A DNA stretch of 64,000 bases from Streptomyces sp. NBC_00435. GTDB lineage: Bacteria; Actinomycetota; Actinomycetes; Streptomycetales; Streptomycetaceae. The stretch is from the NCBI RefSeq assembly GCF_036014235.1, contig NZ_CP107925.1, positions 114,249-178,248 on the forward strand, given 5' to 3'. The position numbers and the translations under genes were made by a program. Numbering within the stretch: position 1 is the first letter of the stretch; each line of letters starts with the position of its first letter. Below the pieces are notes generated by a model that saw only the letters and a program-made list of their open reading frames with translations, did not search any database and was not told where the DNA came from. Shown here piece after piece: positions 16,920 through 25,851 of the stretch.

Positions 16920-17957
16920 TTACGAGGCTTCGGCCGTCTCCGTGCAGGCCAGCTCGTCGGCCAGCAGCCCCCACAGGCCCGCGTAGCCCTGGACGAGCTG
17001 GGCCACCGGCTCCTTGCAGTGCGACGGCAGCGTCGCCGCGATCTTCTCCCGGTGCTGGGCGACCAGGGCGCAGGCGCCGAGCATGCGCAGGACGTCGCGG
17101 CCGGACTCGCTCAGCCGCAGGGAGGGGTCGCGGCGCAGCGACTCGAAGATGCGCAGCAGCCTGTCGGGGGCGGGTGCCGGATCCGCCGCGGGACGGCGGG
17201 GTGCGGCCCCGCGCCGGGCGGCGAGCGAGATCGGGTCGGCGTTGGACGGGCGGCGGCGGGCGGCGGTCGCCGTCTCCGAACGCCGGGCCGGTACGGGGTC
17301 CTCCCCGCGCCGGATGCGGTCGCGTACGTCGGCCACGGTCGCCGGGGACAGTCCGGCCTCGGCGGCGATCCGGCGCAGGGAGGCACCCGGGTTGCTGCGC
17401 AGCAGTTCGCCGGCCAGTTCCCGGGCGCGGGAGGGGTCGGTGGGCCGGGCCCGCCCGTCCCGGCCGACGCGGTGGGCGGGTTCGGCCGCGGCGGTGCCCT
17501 TGCGCAGCTGGGAGATCTTGCGGGCGGAGAGTCCGGTGACGGCCGCGACCGCACGGTCCGACCAGCGGGGGTGCGAGGCGAAGACGCGCCCCGCGGCGGC
17601 GGTCCGGTCCGCCGGTGTCAGGGGCCGTCCGTGGGTGACGTTGGCGGCGACCGCGAGGAGCTCCGCTTCACCCTGGTCGCCGTCGAAGTACCGTACGCGG
17701 ACGTGGGTTTCGCCGCGGAGTGCGGCCGCGCGGAGCCGGTGGGCGCCGTCGATCACGCGCATGGTCGGCCGGTGGACCAGGATGGGGGGCAGTTCGCCCT
17801 CCGCTTCCGCGAGGGTCCTCGCGTACTCGGTGTCCTCGCCGCCCGTGCGGGGTGAGAATCCCGCCACGATCCGGTCCGTGGGCACGCTTTCCACGGGCTG
17901 GTCGAGATATCCCTCGTCCCGGAACCTGATCAGGTGGTCTGCGCTTTCTGCGTCCAT
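16920..17957 (-). CDS. StrR/ParB-like pathway-specific regulator
   Basis: A 345-residue protein with an N-terminal ParB/sulfiredoxin-type domain bearing the StrR-family signature LPPILVHRPTMRVIDGAHRL (about residues 55-75). A first helix-turn-helix follows (WSDRAVAAVTGLSARKISQL), then a second (ASLRRIAAEAGLSPATVADV), with a Pro/Arg-rich linker and a helical C-terminus. StrR relatives (StrR, NovG-type) activate antibiotic gene clusters, often under butyrolactone control. The ATG at 17957 has GAGGGGA upstream. It is more likely an activator than a partition protein; the true parB of this replicon is at 56.3 kb. Confidence 0.83.
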   Translation of the reverse strand: MDAESADHLIRFRDEGYLDQPVESVPTDRIVAGFSPRTGGEDTEYARTLAEAEGELPPILVHRPTMRVIDGAHRLRAAALRGETHVRVRYFDGDQGEAELLAVAANVTHGRPLTPADRTAAAGRVFASHPRWSDRAVAAVTGLSARKISQLRKGTAAAEPAHRVGRDGRARPTDPSRARELAGELLRSNPGASLRRIAAEAGLSPATVADVRDRIRRGEDPVPARRSETATAARRRPSNADPISLAARRGAAPRRPAADPAPAPDRLLRIFESLRRDPSLRLSESGRDVLRMLGACALVAQHREKIAATLPSHCKEPVAQLVQGYAGLWGLLADELACTETAEAS

Positions 17958-17998
17958 CGTCTTCCCCTCGGTGATCGGGTGCGGGGTGAGGGGAGGCG

Positions 17999-18181
17999 TC
18001 ACTGCCAGCCGAGGTCGTCCAGACCCGGCTGACCAGGCGTGTTCTGGGTGGTGGTGGCGGCCGGCGTGGTGGCGGGGGTGGTGTCGGCGTGTGCGGCGAC
18101 CGCTCCGAAGGCGGTGCAGGCGGCGAGAATTCCGGTGACGACCGTGCCTCGGAGGATTCTGCGGGAGATTTCGAAAGACAT
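17999..18181 (-). CDS. Small secreted peptide, unknown function
   Basis: A 60-residue protein with a clear Sec signal (basic start, hydrophobic core about residues 12-29, AVAAHA-type cleavage near 32). The roughly 28-residue mature part is rich in Thr, Ala and Pro and ends in LDDLGWQ. There are no cysteines and no RiPP hallmark. It lies just upstream of the StrR-like gene on the same strand. Confidence 0.6.
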   Translation of the reverse strand: MSFEISRRILRGTVVTGILAACTAFGAVAAHADTTPATTPAATTTQNTPGQPGLDDLGWQ

Positions 18182-18360
18182 GTGGTTTCCGCCTTTTCAG
18201 CCGGCCTGTGTTTCGCTGACAGGCAGGAGTCTGCTGCCGGCGCGAGCGGCGGGGAAAGGGGAGCCGGGACGGGCAATCCGGCCTTGGCATACACAGTCCA
18301 GCTTCGCCAAAGGGAACGTCAGTTCCCGGCAAACAGCTGGTCATTCACCTGCGGACGGGC

Positions 18361-18681
18361 TCAGATCGTGCTCCGGGGATCGCTCCACGGGTCGCTCCCG
18401 GGCAGCAGCGGCACCTCGGCCCGCTCCAGCTGCCACTCCCCCAGCGCGGAATGCGCCGAGGCCGCGTGCAGCCACAGCCGCCGGGCGGCCGCTTCCGCCG
18501 CGGCCAGCGACGGGGCCCGTACGTACAGCCCGACCACCGGGGCCGCTTCGGGATCCGGGTGGACGCTGACGTGGACCAGCCCGTCGCGCCCCGCCGCGCA
18601 GCGGGCGATGGCCGCCGCCGTCGGCGCGGGAAGCCTGGCGCCGGAGCGCGGGGGCCGCAGATGGACGTGAACGAGATACAT
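18361..18681 (-). CDS. Hypothetical protein
   Basis: A 106-residue protein with an N-terminal beta-strand-rich start (YLVHVHLRPP), a VSVHPDPE strand and a helical Ala-rich segment. The ferredoxin-like alternation of strands and helices resembles small dimeric alpha-beta barrels, but no family is recognised. There is no good Shine-Dalgarno sequence at the assigned ATG. It is divergent from the TrmB/LuxR-like regulator at 18.9 kb. Confidence 0.5.
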   Translation of the reverse strand: MYLVHVHLRPPRSGARLPAPTAAAIARCAAGRDGLVHVSVHPDPEAAPVVGLYVRAPSLAAAEAAARRLWLHAASAHSALGEWQLERAEVPLLPGSDPWSDPRSTI

Positions 18682-18888
18682 GGGAGGGAGTTCCGGCTCC
18701 GTAGTGGAATATGTTTTCCGAAATGGAGAGTCAGTGAAATGCCGTAGGAAACCCGATCCGGCTGATTCCGGATACCGTCTTGCAGAGGGTCCGATCGACC
18801 CGTACCGTCAGGGCAATTACGCAGCCCAGTGCCCCACCAGCGCCTGGAACCCCCATGGGATCCGGGCTCTGAACCGGAGTCGCCATCG

Positions 18889-19887
18889 ATGCTTGATCTC
18901 CTCGGCCTCGACGCAGTCGCCGAATCCGTTTACCGGGGAATTCTCGCCAAACCCCGGGACGTCGCAGATCTGAGCCGTCAGCTCGATCTGTCCCCGGACG
19001 CGGTCCGCGCCGCCCTGGACCGGCTCAGCGAGATGGCGCTGGTGCGCACTTCCACGGACGACGCCACCCAGCTGCACGCGGTCAGCCCGCACGTCGGCAT
19101 GGAGATCCTGCTCGCCCGCCAGCAGGCGGACCTCGCCAGCCGCCAGCAGCGCCTGGAGGCGAGCCGGGCGGCGGCCGCGCAGCTCATCCTGGAGTACGAC
19201 GGCCGGGGCGGCACGACCGGTGTGGACCCGGGGGTGCGCTACCTCGACGGACTCGACTCCATCCGCGACCATCTCGCCAACCTGCGCGGCCAAGTCACCC
19301 AGGAGCTCCTGACCTTCGCACCCGGCGGCCCGCAGACGGCGGAGAACATGAACGCCTCCAGACCGCTCAACCAGCAGCTGCTGGAGCGCGGGGTACAGAT
19401 GCGCACGGTCTACCTCGATTCCATCCGCGGCTGCCCGCACACGATGGAGTACGCGCGCTGGCTCGTCGAGCAGGGCTCCCAGGTGCGGACCGTCCCCTCG
19501 CTGCCCAACCGGATGATCATCTACGACCGCACCTCGGCGATCATCGCGGCGGACACCGGGAACACCGCGGCCGGCGCGGTCGAGGTCACCTCCCAGGGGA
19601 TGGTGGCCACCTTGTACACCCTCTTCGAGAGCGTCTGGCAGTCCGGCGACTGCCTCGACGACCAGCCCAGACCGGACCCGGGCGAGCTCACCCGCCAGCA
19701 GTCCGAGGCGCTGAGGCTGCTCGCGCAGGGCTGCACGGACGAGACCATCGCCCACCGGCTGGGGGTGTCCCCGCGCACCGCACGGCGTATCGCCTCCGGG
19801 CTGATGATCTTCCTCGGGGCCGGAAGTCGCTTCCAGGCCGGGGTCCACGCGGTGCAGCGCGGTTATCTGCCGACCGGCCCCGAATAG
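18889..19887 (+). CDS. TrmB/LuxR-type transcriptional regulator
   Basis: A 332-residue regulator with an N-terminal TrmB-like winged helix (ILAKPRDVADLSRQLDLS, about residues 18-45), a phospholipase-D-like middle domain common in actinobacterial TrmB relatives, and a C-terminal LuxR helix-turn-helix (LTRQQSEALRLLAQGCTDE, then HRLGVSPRTARRI). The ATG at 18889 removes 20 upstream residues that lack family character. It runs convergently towards the end of the peptide-pathway operon, its stop being 21 bp from the LOG gene stop, so it is a candidate regulator of that operon. Confidence 0.82.
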   Translation: MLDLLGLDAVAESVYRGILAKPRDVADLSRQLDLSPDAVRAALDRLSEMALVRTSTDDATQLHAVSPHVGMEILLARQQADLASRQQRLEASRAAAAQLILEYDGRGGTTGVDPGVRYLDGLDSIRDHLANLRGQVTQELLTFAPGGPQTAENMNASRPLNQQLLERGVQMRTVYLDSIRGCPHTMEYARWLVEQGSQVRTVPSLPNRMIIYDRTSAIIAADTGNTAAGAVEVTSQGMVATLYTLFESVWQSGDCLDDQPRPDPGELTRQQSEALRLLAQGCTDETIAHRLGVSPRTARRIASGLMIFLGAGSRFQAGVHAVQRGYLPTGPE

Positions 19888-19907
19888 CGCGGAGCCGGCA
19901 TCGGGTG

Positions 19908-20486
19908 TCATGCCGCGGCCAGGGCCCTGGGTGCGCCCAGCAGGTCCAGCGCCTCCTCGGCGCTGTCGGCGCAGCGGATGAGCCGGCGCTCGGCGGCGGT
20001 CAGGAACCCCTCCGACACCAGGTGGTCGAGCATGGCGAGCATCGGGTCGTAGAACCCCGCGTGGTTGACGACCACGATCGGCTTCTCCATCAGGGAGAGC
20101 TGGTTCCACGTGGCCACCTCCATCAGCTCGTCGAGGGTTCCGATGCCGCCGGGCAGCACGGCGAACCCGTTCGAGAGCCGGTACATGAGCGCCTTGCGCT
20201 CGTGCATGGACCGCACGACGAAGATCGCCCCCCGCGCCCGGTCGGCCCGCTCCCGCTCGTGCAGGGCGCGCGGCACCACTCCGGTCACCGCTCCGCCCCC
20301 GCTCAGCACCCCGTCCGCGACGGCGCCCATGACCCCGACGCCGCCGGCGCCGTAGACCAGGTCGAGGCCGCGCCCGGCGAGGGCCCGGCCGAAGCCGTGC
20401 GCGAAGTCCACATGGTCCTGGCGGACCCCCGGCCTGGCACCGCAGAACACCGCGATGCGCTCACTCTTGCTGACCAGCGTCTCCAT
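19908..20486 (-). CDS. LOG-family phosphoribohydrolase (cytokinin-activating type)
   Basis: A 192-residue Rossmann-like protein with the family signature PGGIGTLDEL (about residues 113-122) and upstream AVFCGARPG. LOG enzymes cleave nucleoside 5'-monophosphates to base plus ribose-5-phosphate. It starts 6 bp after the M20 hydrolase stop and is therefore the last gene of the peptide-pathway operon. This is unusual company: it may tailor a nucleotide-linked intermediate, or simply be a hitchhiker. Confidence 0.85.
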   Translation of the reverse strand: METLVSKSERIAVFCGARPGVRQDHVDFAHGFGRALAGRGLDLVYGAGGVGVMGAVADGVLSGGGAVTGVVPRALHERERADRARGAIFVVRSMHERKALMYRLSNGFAVLPGGIGTLDELMEVATWNQLSLMEKPIVVVNHAGFYDPMLAMLDHLVSEGFLTAAERRLIRCADSAEEALDLLGAPRALAAA

Positions 20487-20492
20487 GACTCC

Positions 20493-21833
20493 TCAACTCC
20501 CGGTGGTGTTCAGCTCGTTGGCGGGCTGTGCAGGGGACAGACGGGCGGCGGGACTGATCCCGATGGTGCGCAGCGCCGTACGGAAGAGCACCCGGGCCCC
20601 GGCGACCAGGTCCTCCGGCGCCGTGTCCTCCTCGGGCACGTGGCTGATGCCGCCCAGGCTCGGCACGAAGATCATTCCGATGGGGGCGATGTCGGCGACC
20701 ATCTGCGCGTCGTGCCCGGCACCGCTGGGCAGCACCTCGTGCGCCAGACCCAGTTCGTCCGCGCTCCGCTCGATCGCGGCGCGCAGCACCTCGCTCGTGG
20801 AGACCGGGTCGGAGCGGGTCTCGGCGACCACCTCGATCTCGGTGCCGGTGCTTTCCGCGATCGCGTCGAGCATCCGGCGCAGGGTCTCCTCGGCGGCCGC
20901 GGCCTTCCACACGTCGGTGTCCCGCAGGTCCACGGTCATCCGTACCGATCCGGCGATCGTGTTCGGGGTGTTGGGGTGGGGGTCGATCCGGCCCACCGTC
21001 GCCACCCGGCACAGCCCACGCTCCCCGGCGATGTGCTCGGCGGCGAGCACCACCCGGGCCGCCGCGGCCATCGCGTCGCGCCGCCCCCGCATCGGGCTGG
21101 TCCCCGAGTGCCCGGCGGCGCCGCGCACCTCCAGCGTCAGCACGGTGCGGCCGGTGATCGCGTCGACCACGCCGATCCGGCGGCCGCTGCGCTCCAGCAC
21201 CGGGCCCTGTTCCACATGGAGTTCCAGGTAGGCCGCGACCGAGCCGTGCGGCCAGCACGCGCTGCCCAGCGCGTCGAGGTCCCCGCCTGCCAGCCGCAGT
21301 TCCTCGCGCAGTCGGCGCCCCTGGTGGTCGCGGGGCTCGCGGGGCAGTCCCGCGAGGCGTCCGGCGATCGCCATCGAGCCCCAGAAGGGCTGCGGGAAGA
21401 GCGCCCCCTCCTCGTTGGCGAAGGCCACGGCGACGGGCTCGTAGGCGGAGTCGATCCCGCACTCCTCGAAGCTCTGCACGACCTCCAGCGCGGCGAGGAC
21501 CCCGTACGCCCCGTCGAGGCGGCCCGCGTTGACGACCGTGTCCAGGTGCGAGCCCATCATCAGGGCCTGGCGTCCCTCGCCCTGCGGGGTGTGGCGCGGC
21601 CGGATGACGATGTTCCCGGCCGCGTCCACGGACGGGACGAGCCCGGCGTCGCGCGCCTCGTCCATCAGGAAGGCGCGTGCCTCGCGGTCGGCCGCGCTGA
21701 AGCCCTCGCGGGTGATCCCGCCCGTCCCGGGGTCGAGGCCGATCCGCCCGAGGCGGGCGATGCGCCGCAGCAGCCGGTCCCCGTCGATGTCCACGGAGAG
21801 CCCGCCGGCCCGCTGGACGAGCGTGCTGGTCAT
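20493..21833 (-). CDS. M20-family amidohydrolase (N-carbamoyl-amino-acid hydrolase type)
   Basis: A 446-residue zinc amidohydrolase. Metal ligands are visible in GSHLDTV, in RLDGAYG, in the EE pair of FANEEGALF and in HVEQGP; the dimerisation-domain motif HSGTSPM is intact. The group includes N-carbamoyl-L-amino-acid hydrolases, allantoate amidohydrolases and Zn-dependent aminoacylases. The ATG at 21833 lies 60 bp after the S9 peptidase stop. In this operon it could deacylate a modified amino acid or short peptide released by the two peptidases. Confidence 0.87.
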   Translation of the reverse strand: MTSTLVQRAGGLSVDIDGDRLLRRIARLGRIGLDPGTGGITREGFSAADREARAFLMDEARDAGLVPSVDAAGNIVIRPRHTPQGEGRQALMMGSHLDTVVNAGRLDGAYGVLAALEVVQSFEECGIDSAYEPVAVAFANEEGALFPQPFWGSMAIAGRLAGLPREPRDHQGRRLREELRLAGGDLDALGSACWPHGSVAAYLELHVEQGPVLERSGRRIGVVDAITGRTVLTLEVRGAAGHSGTSPMRGRRDAMAAAARVVLAAEHIAGERGLCRVATVGRIDPHPNTPNTIAGSVRMTVDLRDTDVWKAAAAEETLRRMLDAIAESTGTEIEVVAETRSDPVSTSEVLRAAIERSADELGLAHEVLPSGAGHDAQMVADIAPIGMIFVPSLGGISHVPEEDTAPEDLVAGARVLFRTALRTIGISPAARLSPAQPANELNTTGS

Positions 21834-21892
21834 GACAGTTTCCTTCCGGTCCGTTCTGAGGTCTTCGAGTACGGCCAGGTCGACGACGCCGC

Positions 21893-23857
21893 TCACAGGT
21901 GCCGCCCCCACCACTCCAGGACCGCCGCGAAGCGGGCGAGACGGTGGCTGGGAAGTCCGGATCGGGACATGTCGTGCCCCTCGCCGGGGAAGAGGAGCAT
22001 CTCGGCGGGGACCCCGCGCATGCGCAGTTCGGTGAACAGGCGCTGCGCCTGCTCCTGCGGGCAGTGCCGGTCCTCCTCGGACTGGATGATCAGCATCGGG
22101 GTGGTCATCCGGTCCGCGTACGTCAGCGGGGACTGGCGGGCCCAGCCGTCGCGGTCGGCTCCGTACAGCGCGACCGCGAGGTCGACGCCGTCGTCGCTGG
22201 TGGCCGCGTAGCTGTCGATCGCGTACAGGCCGCGCTCGCCGATCATCGCCTTGAAGCGGTCCCCGTGGTGGGCGTTGAACCAGGCCGCCATGTAGCCGCC
22301 GAAGGATCCGCCCATCACCCCGACCCGGGTGGCGTCGAGTTCGGGCTGCTCCAACGCGGCGTCCAGCAGGGCGAGCAGGTCCACGGCCGACTTCCCCGGC
22401 AGGTCGTCCCGTACGTACGCCCCGTGCTCGGCGCCGTAGCCGGAGGTGCCGCGCGGGTTGCCGAGCACGACCGCGTAGCCCGCGCTCGCGTAGACCTGTG
22501 CCTCGTCGAAGGCGGCCGGTCCGTTGAGCGTGTAGCCCCACTGGGTGAAGGGGCCGCCCTTGACCTGGAAGATCACCGGGTGCGGGCCGGGGCCCTCGGG
22601 GCGCACCACCCAGCCCTGCAGCCCGTACCCGTCGGGCGCCGTGGCGGTGAACTCCCGCATCGGCAGCAGTGAGGTGCGCCCGGTCAGTTCGCGTCCGTAG
22701 GAGGTCAGCGTCCGCTCGGTGCCGCCGCTCAGCACGACCAGGTCGCCGGCGCTCGTGGCGCTGGTGACCACCATCGCGACGACGGGGCCGGCCGGGGTCT
22801 CGGCGACCGCGTAGCCGTTGACCTGCCGGGGACCGGTGACGACCGCCGTCGGCTCGGAGCCGTCGTAGGGGACGAGGACCAGGTTGACCTCGCCGCGCCG
22901 GTCGCCCGCGAAGTACACGCCGTCGGCGGCCGGTCGGATCATCTGACTGGCGAAGCTGAGGTGGTGGGCGCCGTCGGTGAGCCGGCGCGGGGCGCCCGAT
23001 CCGTCCGCGGCGGGCAGCAGGGTGCCGGGGGCGGAGACCGGAACCGTCCACAGGCCGTACGTGGCGGTCGCGCAGGAGTGGTTGAACTTGTCGAGCTCGG
23101 AGCCCACGAAGACGACGGAGGCGCCGTCGGCGACGAAGCGCGGGGTGAAGAGGTACATCCCGCCGTGCGTCAGCGGCCGCAGGCCGGTGCCGTCGGGGGC
23201 CACCGCCCAGATGTCGTTGCGGGAGTCGTCGCCGGCCTCCTCGTGCCGGGCGCAGACGAAGACCAGCTGGTCGCCCGCCGGGCTCCAGGCCAGGTCCATG
23301 TGGTCGTACGGGCCTTCGGTGACCTGGACGGCGGCGGCCGCCCCGTCGAAGGGATCCGTCACGAAGACCTGTCGGGGCCGGTCGGCGGTGTAGCCGAAAC
23401 CGTCCATCTGGTAGAGCAGCGTGGTGATCCGGCGCGGCGCCTCCGCCTCGGCCGGGCCCTGGTAGCGGCCCGCGTCGGGGATCCGGCTGGTGTACGCGAT
23501 CCGCGTGGAGTCGGGGCTCCACACGGGCGCGCCCGCGCCCATCGGGTGGTCGGTGACGGGGAAGGCCTCGCCGCCGCCGTCCATCGGGAGCAGGTGTATC
23601 TGCGCGCGGCCGTGCGCGCCCGGGCGCTGGAAGGCGAGGAAGCGTCCGTCGGGCGAGAAGGCCGGGCAGCCGTCGTAGGCGCCCTGGGTCAGGCGGCGCG
23701 GCGCACTGGCCCCGCTGGTGTCCGCGATCAGCAGCTCCGTGGTGTAGTCGTCCGCCTCCAGGACGGGACGGGTGACCTCGAAGACGACGTGGCGGCCGTC
23801 GGGGGAGAGGGCGGGCGGCCCGAGCACGGGCAGCAGCTCGATGTCAGCAGGAAGCAT
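21893..23857 (-). CDS. S9 prolyl-oligopeptidase-family serine peptidase
   Basis: A 654-residue acylaminoacyl-peptidase/DPP-like enzyme without signal peptide, so cytoplasmic. The N-terminal half is a beta-propeller with repeated SPDGR blades (for example FSPDGRFLAF). The C-terminal alpha/beta-hydrolase domain has the nucleophile in GVMGGSFGGYMA and the histidine in GEGHDMS. Propeller gating restricts such enzymes to short peptides. It starts 17 bp after the M13 peptidase stop, in line for processing or recycling the 28-residue peptide. Confidence 0.9.
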   Translation of the reverse strand: MLPADIELLPVLGPPALSPDGRHVVFEVTRPVLEADDYTTELLIADTSGASAPRRLTQGAYDGCPAFSPDGRFLAFQRPGAHGRAQIHLLPMDGGGEAFPVTDHPMGAGAPVWSPDSTRIAYTSRIPDAGRYQGPAEAEAPRRITTLLYQMDGFGYTADRPRQVFVTDPFDGAAAAVQVTEGPYDHMDLAWSPAGDQLVFVCARHEEAGDDSRNDIWAVAPDGTGLRPLTHGGMYLFTPRFVADGASVVFVGSELDKFNHSCATATYGLWTVPVSAPGTLLPAADGSGAPRRLTDGAHHLSFASQMIRPAADGVYFAGDRRGEVNLVLVPYDGSEPTAVVTGPRQVNGYAVAETPAGPVVAMVVTSATSAGDLVVLSGGTERTLTSYGRELTGRTSLLPMREFTATAPDGYGLQGWVVRPEGPGPHPVIFQVKGGPFTQWGYTLNGPAAFDEAQVYASAGYAVVLGNPRGTSGYGAEHGAYVRDDLPGKSAVDLLALLDAALEQPELDATRVGVMGGSFGGYMAAWFNAHHGDRFKAMIGERGLYAIDSYAATSDDGVDLAVALYGADRDGWARQSPLTYADRMTTPMLIIQSEEDRHCPQEQAQRLFTELRMRGVPAEMLLFPGEGHDMSRSGLPSHRLARFAAVLEWWGRHL

Positions 23858-23874
23858 GGCGTGGCCTCACAGAG

Positions 23875-25851
23875 TCACAGGAGGGAGAAGCGGGAAGCGG
23901 GGGCGAGGAACAGCGCGTCGCCGGGCCGCACGTCGAACGCCTCGTAGAAGGCGTCGAGGTGGCCGAGCACGCCGTTGCACCGGAACTCGGCGGGCGGATG
24001 CGGATGCCGGGGCGAGGCGAGCCGCTCGGCGAGCCGGGCCGGCGTGGTCCGGGCCCGCCACATGGTGGCCCAGTGCAGGAGGAACACCCTGGTCCGGGCG
24101 GTGTCGAGGACGCCGCCCGCATGCGCGCCGTACGCGTCGAGCGCGACGGTGACTCCGGCGATGTCGGCCATGTTCTCGCCGACCGTGCGGGCGCCGCTGA
24201 CCCGGCGTCCGGGCAGCGCGGCCGGCTCGTAGCCGTCGTACTGGGCGACCAGCAGCGCGGTCCGCCGGGTGAACTCGGCCCGGTCGGCCGGCGCCCACCA
24301 GTCGCGCAGCCGGCCCTGCCCGTCGTAGCGCGAGCCCCGGTTGTCGAAGGCGTGCGACATCTCGTGGCCGATGATCGCGCCGAGCACCGCGAAGTTGCGT
24401 GCCGGGTCGCCCGCCGGGTCGAAGACCGGCGGCTGGAGCAGGCCCGCGGGGACGACGACCTGGTTGAGCCCGTGCCGGTAGTACGCGGTCACCTGGTGCG
24501 GGTGGATCTTCCACTCGGAGCGGTCGACCGGGCCGCCGAGCCGCACCAGTTCCCCGGCGATGTGCCGGGCCCGCCCGCGCTTGACGTTGCCCACCAGGTC
24601 GGCGGGGTCGAAGCCCGGATCCGCGCCCGCCGGACCCGCGGCCGCGGCCGCCCGCGGGTGGCCGATCTCGAACACCATCCCGTCGAGCTTGCGCAGCGCC
24701 GCTTCCCGGGTGGCCCCGGACATCCAGCCGGCCCGCTCCAGGCGCCGCCGGTAGGCGTCCGTCAGCGCGCGGACCAGCTCCGTCGCGGCCTCCACCGTGC
24801 CCGGGGCCAGGTGCTCGGCGACGTACCGCTCGCCGACCGCGTCGCCGAGGAAGGTCTCGACGAAGGAGACGGCCCGGATGCGGCGCGGCCTCGGCTCGGT
24901 GAACCCGTTGAGCAGCTGCCCGTAGAAGGCGAAGTTGTCGGCGAAGACCTGGCGCGGCCCGAAGGGCACCATCTCGTGCACGTACCGCCAGCAGACCCAC
25001 CGCTTGAGCTCGTCCAGCGAGTGCCCGGTCCACCAGGCGTCCAGTTCGTCGAGGAACCCGGGCTGGCGCATCCGCACGGTCGCCCCGTCCGGTACGCCGC
25101 CCAGCCCGGCCAGCCAGGCCCCCCAGGGGAACCCGCCCGCCCGGCCCGCCAGTTCGGCGGCGGTCAGGGACAGCGGCCGCGGCTGCGCGCCGGGCCGCTG
25201 CGGGGCGTGCCGGGCGGCGAGCCCGGTCTCCATGGCCAGTACCCCGGCGGCGGAGCCGGCGGGCTCGGGGAGTCCGGCGTGTGCCCACATCACCGCGAGG
25301 TGGCCGAGGTAGCGACCGCGCGTCTCCCCGCCCTGCCCTTCCGCGTAGGCCGCGGCCGGCAGGCCCAGCCCGGCCTGTGAGAGGACCAGTACGTACCCGT
25401 CGGCCTCGGCGGTGTCCACGGCGACCGTGAAATCCACCGCCCCGCCGACCCCCTGGGCCTGCAACCGGCCGAGCACGGCGGCGAGTTCGGTCGGATCGGC
25501 GGCCGCGCGGACCGTTTCGAGGTCGGCGGCGAAGGCCCCGGCGGCGCCGAGCTCCTCGATCCGGTCCTCGTCCATGAAGCTGGCGTACAGATCGGCGATG
25601 CGCCGGCTGGTCGGGTCCTGGGCCGTCCCTCCGGCGGCGCGCAGGATCACGGCCTCCGCGTCGGCCTCGGCCCGGTCGGACAGGAGGGTCAGGGTGGTGG
25701 CCTCGGCCCGGTGCGCGGGCAGGACGTAGGTGTCCGTCCAGTGCCCGTTCACGAACTGGTAGAAGTCGTCCTGGGGCCGTACGGAGAGGTCGAGTTCCAC
25801 GTCGTCCGGGAGGGCGGGGGCGCCCGCGGCCGGTTCCGAGACCACCGTCAT
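23875..25851 (-). CDS. M13 (neprilysin-type) zinc metallopeptidase
   Basis: A 658-residue peptidase. The zinc motif IIGHEMSHAF and the downstream ENMADIAG glutamate are intact, and the full M13 length is present. No signal peptide or membrane anchor is seen, so a cytoplasmic enzyme is inferred. The ATG overlaps the TGA of the MFS gene by one base (TGATG). M13 enzymes cut peptides below about 4-5 kDa, which suits cutting the approximately 3.3-kDa modified peptide encoded upstream. Confidence 0.9.
   Translation of the reverse strand: MTVVSEPAAGAPALPDDVELDLSVRPQDDFYQFVNGHWTDTYVLPAHRAEATTLTLLSDRAEADAEAVILRAAGGTAQDPTSRRIADLYASFMDEDRIEELGAAGAFAADLETVRAAADPTELAAVLGRLQAQGVGGAVDFTVAVDTAEADGYVLVLSQAGLGLPAAAYAEGQGGETRGRYLGHLAVMWAHAGLPEPAGSAAGVLAMETGLAARHAPQRPGAQPRPLSLTAAELAGRAGGFPWGAWLAGLGGVPDGATVRMRQPGFLDELDAWWTGHSLDELKRWVCWRYVHEMVPFGPRQVFADNFAFYGQLLNGFTEPRPRRIRAVSFVETFLGDAVGERYVAEHLAPGTVEAATELVRALTDAYRRRLERAGWMSGATREAALRKLDGMVFEIGHPRAAAAAGPAGADPGFDPADLVGNVKRGRARHIAGELVRLGGPVDRSEWKIHPHQVTAYYRHGLNQVVVPAGLLQPPVFDPAGDPARNFAVLGAIIGHEMSHAFDNRGSRYDGQGRLRDWWAPADRAEFTRRTALLVAQYDGYEPAALPGRRVSGARTVGENMADIAGVTVALDAYGAHAGGVLDTARTRVFLLHWATMWRARTTPARLAERLASPRHPHPPAEFRCNGVLGHLDAFYEAFDVRPGDALFLAPASRFSLL

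Noticed and set aside
16920..17957. Reading the ParB-domain protein as a second partition protein
   Set aside because: It carries the StrR-family signature and two helix-turn-helices, has no ParA partner, and lies far from the palindromes.
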